DNA of 64,000 nt from Durusdinium trenchii (GCA_963970005.1 CAXAMN010026694.1:988921-1052920); one strand, 5' to 3'; counted from the stretch's first letter, positions 37,791 through 48,429 are shown. The notes: a model not told the origin generated them from the sequence alone. Translations and numbers: made by a program.

Positions 37791-39573
37791 CATCCCGTGT
37801 GCTACCCCCAATTGCGGACAGAGGAGTACTTCCCTTTTGGGCAAGCCATGCAGGCGCTACATGCACTCCAGTTAGCCTTCGGTACAGCTGCCGATGCTGA
37901 CACGAAAGGAACAGCACTACCCTCGCTACAGCTGTACAGCGACCTCCCGCGTGAATGGCCCATGGCGAGGTTGTGCATCTCCAACAAGCAAGTTAACCGA
38001 TTAGTCCGGACATTCCCTGGCGGAGGGTGGCAGAAAGCGCACTCCATGGCACTTCCTTTGGAATATCCCAGAAGAAATCAACCGTGACCAAATTGCGGAC
38101 TTGCACCGCATCGGTGAAGCATTTGCTGCACCCCTGGCAAACCTTTGCATTTGCCAAGCAAGGACACAAATTGTGCTCCTTCATACCCCAAAAGCAGTCA
38201 GCGCTCTATGCGAACCCCCTCTTCTGGCAGTACGGCCTCTTCGCCTTTGTCTCCAGGTGCTGTTCCCACAACAATCAACACAGGCGTCAAATTGCAAACG
38301 CAGCAAGGGCAGCCCTGACCAAGCAGGAAAAGTCTCGCGAAAAGGACGTGGACGTCATGTCGTTTGTGCGAGGAATGGAGTATGGAGAACAAACGCTGCC
38401 CATCAATGATCTTTTTGTCTACTTTCCGGTGCAGTTGGTTCCAGCCCTCGTCACAGCCTTGGAGCAGCAACGTTTTGCGTCGGTGGAAGTGAAGGGAGGC
38501 TCGGCTACCGACCCCGTAAGCAAGGGGAGGAAGACAATCCCCTCCTGGTGGTAGGGGTTTATAGCAAGGAAATCATATATGACCGCTGCCCCCGCATGCC
38601 GGACACGTCCTGGGCGGCGAGGGCATATACCTGTGGTGCCATTGACCCTTCGCTGGGGCAAGCTATGTCTTTCCCATCCCTCCTGCAATTGAAGTTGCGT
38701 ATTGAAGTCCCGCTATGGAGAAATGTTGCGGAGGCTAAACACCCCCCAACAGACTCCCAGGCTGATGAGTCGGACACAGATTCGCCTGGAAGTGGATCAG
38801 GAGAACGATCGCCCAGAGACGCACAACCAGTGCCAGTGGGAGGTGTCGAACTGCCGGAAGCAGAAATAGAAGCAGCAGCCGAGGAAGAAGACACAGTCGC
38901 GGAACCCACTTATGCTTTTGCGCAAGGGTTTGGACGGTTTGTCATCCGTTACACTCGGCTAGCCACAGCGCTAGGCAACTTTGAGCAGGGCAGCATCCAA
39001 ACAGAAAGCACTGCAGTTGCTCACTGGCTGACCTCTGGACTGAAGGTGGCCATGGCCCGAGTAGGGTCCGGGGGAGGTACTCAAACGCTACTACTCCCAA
39101 GGCTACCCCCAATTACAAGAAGAAGATCGCCCATACCGCCAATATGGTCCGATAGTATACACAGAGGACCGGTGGGACGAGCTTCTTAGATGGCTGTCTG
39201 GTGACCCCACGCTCCGAAAGAAGCTGGAACGCCATAAGCAGGAGCTGCGAGAACAACAGGGAGCGGGCCGAGACGATTCTGTGGCTCGCAATAAAGCCCG
39301 GCGCACAGCCCCTCCCCCTCTGGAAGTAGCAGCTCCTCATCGGCTGCCCACCCGCCTAACCGCAGTCAGCCCCCCCCCACCACCCCCCCGCATTGGTGGT
39401 GGCAGCAAGGAACCAGTGGTAGCTGCCCAAACCCGCAGCTGCAGCGCCGGCATAGAGTGATTTTCCTCCTGAAAGGGGTGGCCTTAGCCATCTTTTTTCT
39501 GTTACTCCCAGCCATGTTTGCAACCACCATCTGCTTGCTGCCACAAATTTTTGGCTCACAGCAGTTAAGTATA
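37790..39573 (+). pseudogene. P gene, second copy, frameshifted, with C-terminal membrane segment
   Basis: Successive frames match the intact P at 7431-9200: LQLYSDLPREWPMARL (frame 1), LFVYFPVQLVPALV (38027-38554), then CPRMPDTSWAARAY and LRIEVPLWRNV (38548-39189). At least two frame changes break it. The acidic block is present (EAAAEEEDTVAEP). A later stretch is Pro-rich (39350-39400) and ends in a ~33-residue hydrophobic segment (VIFLLKGVALAIFFLLLPAM, near 39458-39570), a likely membrane anchor that the other copy lacks. It precedes three LRR genes, as P precedes two in the first module. Confidence 0.75.
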
Positions 39574-39601
39574 CAAGTTAGAACTGCCGCCCACAGAGAA
39601 G

Positions 39602-40826
39602 ATGCCGACGGAGCAAGAACAATATGAAGTCTGCATCGATCTTGTGACGATGGCAGGAACGGAGTATACTATGCAAACTAACATCACTCATTATGAAGAC
39701 ATGATGCAACTGGAGGATGATATACTTTGCTTCCTACCAACCGTGTCTGACATTGATGTTTTTGGCTGTGAGGTTGATCTTAGACTTTGCTACCCAGCTA
39801 CCCTTGCCAGCAGCCTTCCACACAGCACTAATGCAACAAAGGAAACTGCAGATTGTGGTTCGGCCATGTATGGTAGAAGGCCACTCAATTTGGCAATTCC
39901 AAGAAGGTGATAATGAGAACTACCCCAAAGCAGTTCGAGTCCCTATCAATCCGCGTAGAGAAATTGCTGACAGGGCGTTCTATGCGGCACCTATGCTCCG
40001 GCATGTGGAGATTGCTGAAGGAATCCAGCATGTAGGATTTGCGGCCTGGCAGGGGTGTCAGCAATTGCAGATCGTCAAGCTCCCCTCCTCAGTCTTAAGT
40101 TTGGAAGATGGAGCTTTTCAAGGCTGCTATGCCCTTCGAGAAGTGGTGGCCTTAGGCTGTGTCCAGTTCAGTCGAAGAGTGTTTGCGGAGTGCTGCTCTC
40201 TCAGCAGAATCGGTGTTAGCCAAGCGGCAAATGACGACAATGTCCTGGCGCCAGGAGCGCAGCTGGGCCGATATGCTTTCGAGAGCTGCCTCACGCTTAC
40301 ATCCATCACCTTTGCAATGGACCAAACCAACAAGGCAAGAGCGCTGCCAGAGGGAGCATTCTGCGGGTCGGGTCTGCAAACACTCTGCCTCCCAAGCGAC
40401 TTTCACAACATCGGCCCACGGGCTTGTGAAAACTGCAAGCGACTTGTAGAAGTCAATCTTATGAGCACAGATATCACAGCCCTTCTCACATCTACCTTCG
40501 CTCACTGCGTGGCCATGACTCACATTTGGCTGCCGCCACGCTTAACGCAAATTGGTAAGGAAGCTTTCCTCAGCTGCATTGCGCTCCAGGAGGTGGTCAT
40601 TCCGACCGAGCTCCAGGAAATCGGCATCCGCGCCTTTTGTGGGTGCGAGCAGTTAAGAGTTTTTACTCTCCTTGACCTGGGGGAGAATGACCAACACATA
40701 CAAGCAGAACACAACGCTTTTTTGCTATGTGACGATTTTGAGCAACCGTTATGGGTGGAGCTGCTACCCACCGAAGGACCGGATTCGGACGCTTTTGATG
40801 AGGAGCTTTATACGGAATTTCCTTGA
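39602..40826 (+). pseudogene. BspA-type LRR gene 1 of second module, one frameshift
   Basis: The ATG at 39602 opens the conserved N-terminal block (DLVTMAGTEYTM, VFGCEVDL). A frame change near 39790-39810 moves into the frame of 39717-40826, which encodes clean repeats such as AFQGCYALREVVALG, ACENCKRLVEVNL and AFLSCIALQEVVIP. The C-terminus has ELLPTEGPDSDAFDEE. The repeat region is intact over ~300 residues, so the lesion may be recent or a sequencing error. Its extreme 3' end is duplicated at 46985-47111. Confidence 0.8.
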
Positions 40827-40857
40827 CCTTTAGGTATCTCATCAAGTAACCATGGCG

Positions 40858-40871
40858 GGTGCCTTAGCACC
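40858..40871 (+). terminator. CTTA-loop hairpin after LRR gene 1
   Basis: GGTGC-CTTA-GCACC, a perfect 5-bp stem about 30 bases after the stop. An identical hairpin follows the copy at 47075, and a covarying one follows LRR gene 2. Confidence 0.55.
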
Positions 40872-40976
40872 AGTCCTGGTAAGCATCTGTCCATTGCGCT
40901 GCCCTCTGGCTCAAAGAGTTCGGACCCATCTCGAAGCAGCTGTACAGTAAAGTAAAATCAACTTATTCACACACAG

Positions 40977-41848
40977 TTGGCAGACAGTGGTTCAAATTCT
41001 GCTGCTATGACACCCTCCATGGAGCCTGCCGAATCTTCCGGAGCCAGCACCCCCCCGGAGAGAGAGCCGGTGATGGATTGTTGCTTAGCGCTAACTACTC
41101 TGTCGGGAGTGACGCTTAAGGTCTGTCTAGCATCTCTGACAACGCATTTCGAAGCTGTAAACTGCTTAATAGTGTCACTGCTCCTGGTTGCCGAGAGTTC
41201 GGCTACAAAGCCTTTGATGAGTGCTGCTCACTGCAGTGGGTCCATACCACTGCAGGAATTGCCAATCGGTTTAGCAGCTGCACCAAGTTTGGGCATTACC
41301 TCTTCAGAGGCTGTATCAACCTTGCCGAATTTACCCTGCAAGAGAGTCCCTCCCCAAGCGAGCGGCCGTCGCAACCCACTGCCAGGGAATTGGCCCTAGG
41401 TTGCCTCAGCTCAACAGGGATAGCTACACTAACGCTACCGCAGAGCTTTAAAGTCATCGGAGCACATGCCTGTGACAACTGCCACCTGCAGCTCAAGAAT
41501 GTTGACCTTTCGAACACACAAATCGAGGAAATACAAGAATTTACCTTTGTGCACTGCACGAGCCTCAAAGAAGTTCGTCTCCCGAAGACACTCCATACGA
41601 TTCGAGTTAAGGCCTTTATGAATTGTGCGGCCCTGCCAGAACTTGCTATACCACCCTCACTTAAATACATAGCGACCAGAGCTTTCTTGGACTGCACTGC
41701 CTTCAAGAGGCTAGTCAAGTTGCCCGGCCGGCATAAATGGCGAGGGGTTTATGCTGAAGAAAACGCCTTTGCCATTTGCCCAGACATGCGCTGGCCACCA
41801 TGGCTACACATGATTCCGGACACAGGGTATATCTCTGGTTTAGCCTAA
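40977..41848 (+). pseudogene. BspA-type LRR gene 2 of second module, internal deletion and frameshift
   Basis: The start region encodes an acidic leader and CLALTTLSGVTLKV, the conserved N-terminal block. The block is then cut short and joined out of frame to GYKAFDECCSLQW, the middle of the repeats, so the end of the N-terminal domain and the first repeats are deleted. From 41390 the frame is clean (ACDNCHLQLKNVDLS, AFMNCAALPELAIP) to the stop. The protein cannot be full length. Confidence 0.75.
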
Positions 41849-42140
41849 ACTGCCCCTGTCTAAATGTAACAGCCTGTGGTTCTCCCACAATCCATCCAGC
41901 ATGGGCGCGAGCCTTAGCTCGAGTCCGGCCAGGTCAACTTGTGCCCTAGTGCACGGCGCAAGCCAGTCGTGCATGCAGTCTCTAAGCCAAGGGAGTAGAT
42001 GGCCACTAACGCTCTGTACTAGGGCGTGACGAAACTACACATACCTGCCCTGCAGCTCTAACGGCTCAAGCTAGAGTCCTCAAGCTAGTGATGGGCCAGC
42101 TGCTACGCCTAGGCTCAGTCCTCACTGCTGTGAAGAAGGG
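41849..42140 (+). other. spacer between LRR genes 2 and 3
   Basis: About 290 bases with no frame. It holds the CGAGC-CTTA-GCTCG hairpin and several inverted words around CTAGCTTGAG and GCTCAAGCTAGAG (42061-42090). Confidence 0.5.
41908..41921 (+). terminator. CTTA-loop hairpin after LRR gene 2
   Basis: CGAGC-CTTA-GCTCG, a perfect 5-bp stem about 60 bases after the stop. Compared with GGTGC-CTTA-GCACC, three stem pairs differ yet pairing is kept, which suggests a selected structure. Confidence 0.55.
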
Positions 42141-43205
42141 ATGGTGGCACAGACCTGCACCTTCCTCACGCTGGCAGGAGAGAAGCTGTCCATTGAGGTA
42201 GACCTGAATGCACATACCGGCATTCGGAGTTTTGAAAATGCCGTACTAGCAGAGCTCCCCTACTTAGGATGTAGTAGCACTCTGGGGTGTGAATTGCAAT
42301 TTGTGCAACTCGACACCCACCAAGTCCTAGCAGATCCCATACAGAGCAAACTCAGAGCCTACCACTGCTACTATGTGATTGCTCGGCCATGTTTTGTAGA
42401 GGCAGCGCGCAAAGGGCAGATCAAAGGGGAAGCCAAGGCAATCAGAGTGCCGCGAGGTAAGAACGACAAAATCCCACCGCAAGCCTTCTCCTTTCACACG
42501 GAAGTCCGACATGTCCTAGTTGAACCCGGTATGAGGATTGTAGGAGAAGCGGCGTGGAGAAGCTGTCGGCAGCTACAAGTGGTCCACCTACCAGACACGG
42601 TAGTCAGCCTGCTGCATGGTGCTTTCAGATGCTGCCGAGCCTTGCGCGTAGTAATTGCCCCTGGCTGCCAGCATTTCGGCCCTAAGGTCTTCGAGGAGTG
42701 TTGCTCCCTAACACAAATAGGAGTGACACAGTGCCCTGACAATATACTCGCCCCCCAAGCACAACTGCGGCCCCGTGTGTTTCAAGGATGCACGGCCCTC
42801 CAGCACCTCGACCTCGGTAAGAAAGGGCAAGGCTCCACTAATCTAAACCGGAGTCTGCCTGACTGCTGCTTCTTGGAAGCAGGTATAGTCGCACTTTATC
42901 TGCCGTCAGATTTTAACAGGACAACTCAGCCTTTCCCGAAACTTACGCATCATTGAGCAAGAAGCCTTTCTTAAGTGCACCTCGCTGCAAGAAGTCTGCA
43001 TCCCACCATCCCTGCTTTACATTGCTCGGCGTGCTTTTGCAGGCTGTACGCAGCTTCGAGCAGTTCGTAAACAAGGGAAAAGCAAAACATGGCGAGGTAC
43101 ATATGCCCGGCTCAATGCCTTTGACAAACGCGAGCAATTGGACAAGCCCCAATGGCTCCGATTCCTGCCGCCAAATGCCAATGACCAATGGAGAGACGAC
43201 TTCTA
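42141..43205 (+). pseudogene. BspA-type LRR gene 3 of second module, internal deletion
   Basis: Opens at ATG with CTFLTLAGEKLSIEV, the conserved N-terminal block, then repeats such as AAWRSCRQLQVVHLP and VFEECCSLTQIGV. After YLPSDFNR a deletion of roughly 150 bases, judged against 35.7-36.6 kb, joins out of frame to QLSLSRNLRIIEQEAFLKC. The remaining C-terminus (RRAFAGCTQL, NANDQWRDDF) is intact in that second frame to 43205. The gene most resembles the intact LRR at 4729-6129. Confidence 0.8.
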
Positions 43206-44050
43206 AGCAGCCACACGCTAAGCTGGCAAAGCAAATGACAGTGGGAATGGACTGCTATTCTGCGGTCTCAATTTTGTGAGCCAGGTTCAAGAAAGCTCAG
43301 GCTAAGCCATCCTTTCGGCCCCAGTAACTACGTTACAGTGAGCCTGTAGGAATGAGAGCCTTAGCTTTCGCTCCTAATAGGCGGGTGGTAGAAAATGTTA
43401 ATGGAAGGTTGCCAGGGGGAACCTTAGTTCTCCTTGCAGCGGCCACGCCATGACCATTGCTGTACAAAGAGGCACAAGTACCATGCTAGGATAGGTCCAT
43501 GTTTCACTGGTTTCACCCGGGCCTTGCACGCAACAGGAGACTTTTTGCAACTCAGTGCCGCTCTCTCTTTTTGAAACAGAGAGTACCACAATGGCACTCC
43601 TTGAATGCTAAGGGGTGCAAAGGTGACCTCCCTTCAGGGGGGGACGGCACCACCATCGTCAGCAAACCCCTTTCATTGTCTCTGCCTCCACTGCCTGACA
43701 ACCGACATGCCTCTCGTCTCTGTCGTGCAATCAGTTGAAAGGGTTGTGCAACGAGATGGGCCTTTTCCATGGCTTGCTAGGCAGAGCAGCAACTGACTCC
43801 CCTGGGCTAGGATCAGACTGGCTGACAATCAACAATGCAGGTCTTGCAAAGCACCTGATCATCGCCTTTGCCATTCGATGCAGTGGCCCTCTTGGTCACA
43901 GCTTGGTGGGTGGGGCGAGGCCCCTTTGATAGGCTTCGCTGCACTCCGCTCTTGCGCCGACCATGCCGTCCGACTTTCATAGTGAATTCAGGCCCTTAGT
44001 TAGTTAACAGTCAGCTTTTGTCTTTTTCACATGTCTCACCCTGGTACAGA
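42518..44050. repeat. large inverted repeat, right arm
   Basis: Reverse-complement partner of 34970-36616. The arms carry different lesions in the same LRR gene, so they were separated long enough to diverge. The inner boundary is sharp at TAGTTGAACCCGG (42518). The ~5.9 kb between the arms holds the split ORF3/ORF4 piece, P and two LRR genes. Confidence 0.8.
43354..43369 (+). terminator. CTTA-loop hairpin after LRR gene 3
   Basis: GAGAGC-CTTA-GCTTTC, six pairs with one G-T, about 150 bases after the gene end. A second small hairpin (GTAAC-TAC-GTTAC) lies just upstream near 43324. Confidence 0.5.
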
Positions 44051-44194
44051 GGAAACGCGCTTAGACGAGGGGGAATTGTGGCTTCTGGTTTCTGTTTCTT
44101 GTTTGGGGTTGGGGGGTTTTTTGCTTGTTTTTGTGTTGCTTGTGTTCTTTTCCCCCTCATCACGTCGCGTTTCCGTCCCTTTCAATGATGACCT

Positions 44195-44243
44195 GGGCAC
44201 TCCGCCCACACGGCGTCCGCACTCGTGGAAAAAAAGGCATCTC
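44195..44243 (-). repeat. dispersed T-tract motif, copy 4
   Basis: Reverse complement of the motif at 33876-33925, including GGGCACTCCGCCCAC and GGCGTCCGCACTCGTG. Confidence 0.75.
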
Positions 44244-44329
44244 AACACTACACTGTAACATTGCACTTGGCACCTGGCGGAGAGGCCACGCCGGGATGCC
44301 ATCTGTGCGCGGGCGCGCCGCCTTATGCC

Positions 44330-44504
44330 GCCCTACGCTGGCTGCGACCAGACACATTGGAAAGCGAATGTCGCATACTGTGACTGGGAGACTAACGAGG
44401 CTGACCTCTAAATCCTCTTGCAGGCAAATTTCATTCGCAAAGGGCGTAAGGGCAACCCCCTCAGGGCCAACTGTGACGGAGGGTTCTGCTTGCCGTTTTA
44501 CCAT
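44330..44504 (-). pseudogene. ORF3 N-terminal fragment
   Basis: The minus-strand text VTVGPEGVALTPFANEICLQ continues with a LAVAGF-like MCLVAASVG, matching the start of ORF3 in the large element. The rest of that ORF3 copy lies at 37.1-37.5 kb on the same strand, with P-LRR and inverted-repeat DNA between. Confidence 0.55.
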
Positions 44505-44937
44505 GGCGCTCTTCCCCCAGAGCAGAGCTCAGCACTTGGGTGCCAGCACTGTTCGTGTCACAGAATGTCAGACTGCAAACGACTGTTTCGGCAGCCGTGG
44601 GGGCCCAGTTCTGGCGCGAGGAACCGTTGTCCTTCTCCATCAGGAACGCTTGAGCCAAAAACCTATGAGCGACCGTACTGCGCTCAGATCTCTGTCGGTC
44701 CCTCGAAATCAATTGTCGACCGAAACAAGCATGTGCATGTTGCGGGCGTTGTTGGCAAGTTAACAAAACCTTGGTCATGTGAGAGAGACTACTCCCGAAA
44801 GTCTAACCTTCAACGGGAGACACCTAGAAGGGGACTCAGCGAAATCTCCCTTCCAGTGATAAGAGAGGGTCCTCACCAAGCCTCTGAGAGGACATGCCCA
44901 AAGAACATTGGAGAAGCGCCAGTGTTCCTTCCGGCAT

Positions 44938-45768
44938 CTAAAGATTCGCAATGTAGAAGCAGTGGCAAGCTAACTCCAACAGAATGGCCAGTGGACAGAC
45001 AGGAATGAGGACAAGATAGCCACAAAAGAGGGACTGAGAAGGGACCTCCGCAGCAATCCTAGGCGTTATGAGCGTAGGCAATGGGGAGATAAAACCCTTG
45101 GGGAGGCAGCCTTTGATGACAACCAAAGGTCGCATTGTGGCTCCTTTGGTGCGTTTGCACATGGTCTGAGGTGCGTCAGGAATCAGTGAGCTGCTTTCTT
45201 CAGACCTGTTACTGTCTTGCCGCTTGCACATTTCGGCAGCACCTGCTATTTTCAAGTCAGCAGGGAGCATCCGCAACTCTGTGCTGTCGCTAGTATGGCT
45301 TCGTTCTGCTGCCTCAATGCAGAGGAGATGGTTCTGCAGGTAGGTGCTCCGTCTCCAGAAGGGGGCAATCGCTGCCTGGCTTATAGACAACCGAATGGAA
45401 GTCACCAGGGCAAACCAAGCCTCCCTGATTGCATGATAACATGCGGAGATCGCCGTCATAAGCCATTTCATAATGCCGGATTCCATATTGGGCAGGTTTG
45501 GCCATTGCACCCGAGGCACTGGGCTCTTGGGCCACAGGGCTTGCGCTGTCTCATCTGACCAGGCGGTCATAACGACACGGCATGTGTGTGTCTGTCGCCA
45601 CTTTTCCCATTGCTGGAGGGTCATTGTCGGCGCACTATCAAAGGCCCAGCTCGTGGTAGGGTAGGAAGTGGCAAGCAGTTCTGCCGGGAGGTCAATCAGC
45701 ATGCACGACAGAAGGACAACCCCCTGTGGTCGCGACTTCATGTCGCGCGAGAAAACAGGTTTTGTCAT
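44938..45768 (-). CDS. unassigned 276-codon open frame
   Basis: It lies downstream of a decayed TV-Pol fragment and upstream of an ORF3 fragment on the same strand, the place where the intact element has only a 380-base spacer. No family is recognised. The N-terminal part has Trp-rich stretches (QQWEKWRQTHTC, KSPVPRVQWPNLP) and the C-terminus is hydrophobic (YLVLIPVCPLAILLELACH), a possible membrane segment. It could be a gene lost from the other copy, or a chance frame. Confidence 0.4.
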   Translation of the reverse strand: MTKPVFSRDMKSRPQGVVLLSCMLIDLPAELLATSYPTTSWAFDSAPTMTLQQWEKWRQTHTCRVVMTAWSDETAQALWPKSPVPRVQWPNLPNMESGIMKWLMTAISACYHAIREAWFALVTSIRLSISQAAIAPFWRRSTYLQNHLLCIEAAERSHTSDSTELRMLPADLKIAGAAEMCKRQDSNRSEESSSLIPDAPQTMCKRTKGATMRPLVVIKGCLPKGFISPLPTLITPRIAAEVPSQSLFCGYLVLIPVCPLAILLELACHCFYIANL

Positions 45769-46076
45769 CCGTACTGCAAACGTTTGCCGCCATCAAGAGC
45801 AGGGATAGTGTGTGTCTATGTCCCCTTGCAGGAGGTTTGAGCCAGAGGGAAAGGCAGCGGGCGTGCACTACCCGTGAAATTGGGACAATAGACGGGTGTC
45901 CATATTGGGCCTTACTGGGGGAACTAAAAATAGACAACCATACATAAAGGTGCAACTCCAGCCTACCATCGATGGGCAGGATTTGGCGGGCAAGGCCCTG
46001 TCCATGCGCTGGTGAGTACCATGCCGGCTTGTTGATATCTCCGTCATGGATCGACACTAGGCTCTCACGCTTCTGC

Positions 46077-46850
46077 TTATCTCAGGCGACGCTTCTTGGC
46101 ACTTGGGACTACCCGCGCTCTCTTGGTCAACCGCTCTTCTAAAGAAAGCTGATCCTGGTTGCTAGCACCTTGATACGTGCGTTTTCGTCTGACGACTATT
46201 TGGGGAGGTAGTGATACCACTCCAGCAACACCGCCAAAGATACCAGCAGAGGAAGTGATTTGGCTGTCGAGTTCTGCAAGAAGTTCAGTCCGTTTCAGGC
46301 GGAGTTGTTCGCTCCTGAACAATGGTGGATCAGCAAGGGAGAAGCAATATTGTCGACACACGAAACTATGGAGTAAAGTCAGATGAGCGTCAGTAGGACC
46401 GGGACTGACCCAAAATCCATCATGTAGCCAAATGGCCGAGCGGAACCCAAGGATTGGTTGCAGAAAGTTGTAGGCATCCCAAGTCAATTGTTGTTCGAGC
46501 TGTTCGAAGAAGCGGAAGGGATCCGCACGGCTTCGCTCGCTGGCTCTAACTGTACACCAGGTTGGTGGGTTATCCATGACATAACGGCTGGCCGCATGGC
46601 GGCCAACCGATCGGCGATCTTGAAAAGGGATCGACTTTGCTCTCCATGAGTGCTAATAGCGGCTGTTCATGGTATAGTATGTGATGGACGAGTCGCCATC
46701 GATAGCCTTTGTTGGAGCCGTAGACACTAATGCCTCGATCATTGATCGCAACGCACTGCTGCGTGCAGACATTGATCCAGCGTTCTTGATACTGCACTCT
46801 CATCTTAGTGAGTTGAAACCATCCTGCCATCCTGGAACTACTGCCGCGCA
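46077..46850 (-). pseudogene. TV-Pol C-terminal fragment of a second element copy
   Basis: 46077-46577 encodes FFEQLEQQLTWDAYNFLQP and AIWLHDGFWVSPGP, then a basic tail ending KKRRLR, closely matching residues ~1455-1595 of the RT protein (FEVLEQQVTWAAYSFLQP, AIWLHDGFWVAPRP). Upstream, in another frame (46570-46851), text such as YRWRLVHHILYH weakly resembles the region before it; the stretch that would carry the DISGAHYEL motif is missing. This is a truncated, frameshifted copy that keeps the HDG motif. Confidence 0.75.
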
Positions 46851-46984
46851 TCTTGGATAATTTTCTGCCAGTGCAAAGAAGCGCAGCAAATATACATTCA
46901 TGAGGCTGTCTTGGTGATGAAAGTTCACCTGAATGTCCAGGACCCCATATTGAATATCAGATAGAGTATTAAAAAAAAAGAAAA

Positions 46985-47111
46985 ACCACCTTGGGTAGAG
47001 CTGCTTCCCACCGAAGGACCAGATTCGGACGCCTTCGACGAGGAGTTTCATACGGAATTCCCCTAACCCCAAGGCAGTGCGGCAAGGAACCAAGACGGGT
47101 GCCTTAGCACC
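46985..47111 (+). pseudogene. 3' end of an LRR gene 1 copy
   Basis: Matches 40748-40871: ELLPTEGPDSDAFDEE, a stop, a short tail and the same GGTGC-CTTA-GCACC hairpin at 47098-47111. No upstream part of the gene is present. An A-rich run (46971-46986 region) borders it. Confidence 0.7.
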
Positions 47112-47231
47112 TGCCCTGGGCAGGCAGCCCCCCTTCACAGGCATTATATGGCACAAGCACTGAAAACAGAAGCATACCATCCCTCGGGCCGTCGTTCCAG
47201 CTTGGTGTGACAGGACATATGCCTTCGCAGC

Positions 47232-47620
47232 TGTCCTGATGGTTTTGTCGCGGCCAACCCTCTGCGGATCGTCCGTGTCGAGGGCGCGAAATGCAGGCGA
47301 GAGTGCGATTTGGCTTTGTCGCGGGCAACCCGCTGCGGAGATCGTGCGTGTCGAGTGCGCGAAATGCAGGCGAGAGTGGAGCTGGTTTGTCGCGGGCCAA
47401 CCCTCTGCGGAGATCGTGCGTGCTGAGAGCGCAAAATGCAGGCGAGAGTGCGATTTGCCCCAGTTGCGGGCAACCCTCACAGATCGTGCGTGTCGAGTGC
47501 GCGAAATGCAGGCGAGTCTTTTGCACGGAGCCGCCATGTGTGCAGAGAATGCACAGGTCAGCTTGTGCTGCTTGTGATGCGCGAAATGCAGGCGAGAGTG
47601 CGATCTGGTCAGCCACTCTT
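47232..47620 (+). repeat. 71-base minisatellite, locus 2, with motif copy 5
   Basis: Five GCGCGAAATGCAGGCGAG words occur at spacings of 70-79 bases (near 47284, 47357, 47428, 47498, 47577). The ~55-base motif (GCACGGAGCCGCCATGTG, 47520-47575) is inserted before the last partial unit. Open frames on both strands reflect the repeat. Confidence 0.85.
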
Positions 47621-48229
47621 GGTCACATTCCCGCAGCAGCGCGGTGACTGTTCCATTGTTTGAGGGGACTGTCCGCGATAATGGATCGAATCAGATCAGA
47701 CCGACTTTAACTGGCAAGTCAGGAGGCATGGTTGACATTTTGGTGCGTTTCTGTCCTCTAATGCTCATAATGCATGACTCTGGAAAACCACTGGTGAGAA
47801 AATCGGCTCCAACGCGCGAAACGAAAGGGCAATCCATTGCCAACAGTACGGAGCTGTTCAGTGAATTTGGCTGTCAGTGAGATGGTTGGTGCTCCTTGCT
47901 GCCTCGCTATGGTGCCTCTGAACAGCTGGTCAGCGAGGGCAGCCCTCTTCTGCAAATAATCATGGACATTCAGCGGCAACCTTGTTGAGACATCGAGACA
48001 AGAGTGGACAGGCTGTCATTCAGTGCATCATGCAGCGCCCTTGTACTGGTGAAACAAATACAGGACGGAATTCTCAATCGCGTGCAGAGTTTCTCTTGTA
48101 GTTGCAGTCTTGGCGTGCGATGGGCAGAGAGGCTCAACAGGGGTATCACTGCAGCGCCTCTTGTTCATCATATCCATCGGGAGGGAGGAGGTTGATTGAC
48201 TTAGGAATTCCAAAGCGAAACCGCAAATC

Positions 48230-48300
48230 AAACGTGTTGCTCGAAAATTTGCACCCTCCTATTGGTTTCCACGTGTCGTGTGACCATGCTGACGAAGGAA
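48230..48300 (-). pseudogene. ORF4 N-terminal fragment
   Basis: The minus-strand text WKPIGGCKFSS corresponds to WKPVGGCKFTS of ORF4, and the DNA matches 24957-25020 closely (AAATTTGCACCC, TGGTTTCCA). Only ~70 bases remain. Confidence 0.55.
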
Positions 48301-48429
48301 TGGGCTCTGGCTCGTGGGTTCTTCGGGTAGAAAGAGTGATGGAAGAAAAAGGTGGAAAGGAAAGGGCAAACAACAAAGGGAAAATGAAAAGGCAAGTGTG
48401 AGGAGTTGGCAGATCACCATTCAATTGCA

